Of a DNA stretch of 64,000 nt, positions 61,545-64,000 are shown one piece after another. The number at the start of each line of letters is the position of its first letter. The first letter of the stretch is position 1. Origin of the DNA: Utricularia gibba (taxonomy: Eukaryota; Streptophyta; Magnoliopsida; Lamiales; Lentibulariaceae). The DNA lies in NCBI GenBank assembly GCA_002189035.1, contig NEEC01000007.1, forward strand, positions 2,914,001 to 2,978,000, given 5' to 3'. Both the position numbers and the translations under genes were made by a program. Under the pieces are notes generated by a model that searched no databases, was not told where the DNA came from, and worked only from the letters and a program-made list of their open reading frames with translations.

Positions 61545-64000
61545 ATGGACGGCGACGCCGCGGAAGCGCTTCTGCAGAAGCAGCATAAGGGAAGTAGAGG
61601 TGTGGTTTTTGCAAAAGACTTTGGCGCAGAGTCGCGGCGCCTCTGGTTGATTTCTGGGCCGGCGATTTTTACTTACATCTGCCAGTACTCCTTGGGGGCG
61701 TTAACTCAAACCTTCGCCGGTCAGATCGGTGAGCTCGATCTCGCAGCGGTTTCTGTCGAGAACTCTGTTATTGGTGGTTTGGTGTTTGGGGCCATGGTAA
61801 AGACTAAAAATCTCGTCTTTAGCTTCTTTCCTGTGCCTTTGTTGATTTGAATTTTGAAGCTCTATTAAAAAGTTTAAAGTTGATTTAGATGGACTGGAGT
61901 AAGGAGTCCCTTTCTTTTTTTTTTTTTCTGGAAAGTGCTTGCACTGTAGCTCCTTACACATAGGAGAGTCGAAAGTGTTCCTTTTAATTGACGTTGCTTT
62001 TTCCTTGTCAGATGATGGGTCTACATAATTCATGTGAAGTGGCTTCCTTGTTTTTTTTTTTTTACATGCTTATATACTTCACTCAACTTGGCAAACAATA
62101 TGTAAGAATTGCAGTTTCTTCTTTTTTGGCTAGATATGCTGTCATCTGCAAACTTTTGTAATGCAAAGTTCTTGTCTTTTTCCATCAACCAAGTGCTTTT
62201 CAAATTGATAATAAAAATTTCATGTTTTGGCTGGTTTCTTACAATTCTGCAGTTGGGAATGGGAAGTGCACTGGAAACATTGTGTGGGCAAGCATATGGC
62301 GCGGGGCAGATAAGAATGTTGGGTATATATATGCAGAGATCATGGGTTATCTTGCTGGTTACATGCCTATTTTTGCTTCCGATATATGTGTTTGCCCCTC
62401 CGATACTCTCGTTTTTCGGGGAATCTGATGAGATATCACGAGCTGCTGGTGAGTAAACATGATAACTTGTAAACTTTACCATAGTTAAAATACTCCTGAT
62501 CATAATGGTGATGCATTTGCAGGTAAATTCGCCCTTTACATGATACCTCAAATGTTTGCATATGCTTTGAACTTTCCCATTCAGAAGTTCTTGCAATCAC
62601 AGAGGAAGCTCATGGCAATGGCTTGGATTTCCCTAGCCGTGCTCATTATCCACATATTCTTCAGCTGGTTGCTTATATTGCGACTTCACTGGGGTTTAAT
62701 CGGTGCAGCGATTACGCTTAATGGATCATGGTTTCTCATTGTCCTCTTCCAGCTAATTTACATATTCTACACCAAGTCAGATGGTGCCTGGAATGGATTC
62801 TCATGGTTGGCATTCCATGATCTGTGGAGCTTCATTAAACTTTCCTTGGCCTCTGCTGTAATGCTTTGGTAAGATCAAGGCCATGATTTCTTCAGTTTCA
62901 TCACCGAGATATGTCTTATAACTTGACAAAATGGCCATGATTGCAGCTTAGAGTTCTGGTACTTGATGGTAATAGTTGTAATTGCTGGCCATCTGGATAA
63001 TCCTGTCATCCCAGTTGATGCCATTTCCATCTGGTATGGTATCCTCCATACTTTTTTCAGTTGCATGCAGTTTTCTCATCACATTAGCAAGCAACCCAAC
63101 TCTGCTACTTTTTTGCAGCATGAACATCAATGGATGGGCTGCAATGATTTCCATTGGATTCAATGCTGCTATAAGGTGAAATTCTACAAACTCTTCTACG
63201 ATGGTGTTCCGGTCTTACTTCCAGCCAACGTTTCCTTGATTGTTTCATGCAAGTCAAATGACTGTCTCCCATCTACAGTGTGCGGGTGGGAAATGAACTG
63301 GGAGCAGGTAATGCAAGAGCTGCAAAGTTCGCCGTGCTGGTAGTTTCCATAACTACCATGCTGATCGCCGTGCTGTGCACCGCGCTCGTGGCCGGAACAA
63401 GGGAGTCATTCCCTTACCTTTTCACGAACAGCGATGCCGTGGCAGCAGAGACGACACGACTGGCTTATCTTCTGGCGATCACAATTCTCATCAACGGGCT
63501 TCAGCCTGTGTTATCAGGTATGCATTTCTTTCTCTTGTCGCAGAGTCCTTGAACCAGAAACCCTAATCATGAGCCGTTGACTGTCTCAGGAGTTGCTGTG
63601 GGAGCCGGCTGGCAGGCCGTCGTCGCGTACATCAACATTGGATGCTACTACGCGTTTGGTCTTCCCCTTGGCATTGTCCTTGGATTCGTCGTGAAGTTCG
63701 GGGCAGAGGTGAACCGTTGAAAAGCAGTGCCCTGAATATCAGGAGAAAACATCTCATTCTACGTGTCTTCTCCGTGCAGGGCATTTGGGGCGGAATGATC
63801 GGAGGAGTTGCGCTGCAGACGGTGATCTTGATCACAATCGTTGCGACCCGAAACTGGACAAAAGAAGTTGGTTCTTCCTTTCCACTGTTCGATCAGCGTT
63901 TCACAATGGATATTTGCCGGCGCAGCTCACTGTTTCCTTTGAAATATGCAGGCGCAGGAGGCGGAGAGCCGCGTAAAGAAATGGGGAGGAGCCATTGCAG
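61545..64000 (+). CDS. MATE/DETOXIFICATION efflux transporter (DTX35-like), 3' end cut by window
   Basis: Exons: 61545-61796, 62253-62448, 62523-62868, 62947-63033, 63119-63175, 63279-63517, 63590-63708, 63780-63866, 63952 to beyond 64000; all phases fit and no frameshift is seen. MATE proteins export flavonoids, alkaloids or xenobiotics by H+ antiport at vacuolar or plasma membranes; Arabidopsis DTX35 (FFT) loads flavonoids. Seen: N-terminal [40 protein letters not shown], the signature [60 protein letters not shown] (split by an intron), [20 protein letters not shown], and the start of the cytosolic tail ([16 protein letters not shown]). Substrate cannot be read from sequence. The window contains roughly the first 90-95 percent of the gene. 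Confidence 0.92.

Overview
The window is nuclear DNA from a flowering plant. The evidence is multi-exon genes with short GT-AG introns, AT-rich spacers, plant-only families (IRE kinase, JAC1, HPGT, LPEAT1, DTX/MATE) and decayed plant transposable elements. Gene content and intron layout fit a eudicot. I cannot name the species. All exon models were built by hand from splice signals, reading phase and remembered family resemblance; no alignment was run.

Layout. 1-3 kb: TMEM135-like membrane protein (-). 3.1-6 kb: decayed hAT transposon, next to a truncated 5' piece of a ribosomal protein S11 (uS17) gene (-). 6.7-15.8 kb: a three-level transposon nest, in which a decayed Ty1/copia element is split by a Ty3/gypsy Tat-type element, itself split by a 1.2 kb solo LTR with perfect 5-bp target duplications. 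17-20.1 kb: hydroxyproline O-galactosyltransferase HPGT (-). 21.6-23.7 kb: LPEAT1-type acyltransferase (+). 24.1-25.0 kb: DeSI-like PPPDE protease (-). 26.3-28.7 kb: JAC1/auxilin-like J-protein (-). 29.3-30.9 kb: EXS-family pseudogene (-). 32.9-39.2 kb: IRE-family AGC kinase (-). 40.3-43.6 kb: claspin/Mrc1-like checkpoint protein (-), head-to-head with a calmodulin-like gene (44.0 kb, +). 44.6-46.75 kb: AT-rich with a chromovirus relic. 46.76-47.24 kb: duplicated fragment of the claspin-like first exon and leader. 47.4-49.1 kb: F-box/FBD gene (+). 49.8-50.3 kb: small membrane protein of unknown function (-). 50.4-61 kb: AT-rich transposon desert with a second solo LTR of the same family and a second hAT relic. 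61.5 kb to the end: MATE/DTX transporter (+), cut by the window edge.

The genes do not form a pathway. They are ordinary, unrelated euchromatic genes (cell-wall protein glycosylation, phospholipid remodelling, chloroplast movement, root-hair/polarity kinase, replication checkpoint, Ca2+ sensing, transport) separated by transposon debris.

I found no previously undescribed biological system. The points most worth a second look are: the phased transposon nest with an antisense ORF in the Tat element; the claspin exon duplication; a duplicated splice acceptor and a GC-AG intron in the IRE gene; the truncated S11 gene beside a hAT element; and a repeated pattern of single-base frameshifts in otherwise intact genes, mostly at or near homopolymers, which suggests uncorrected assembly errors rather than five independent pseudogenes.
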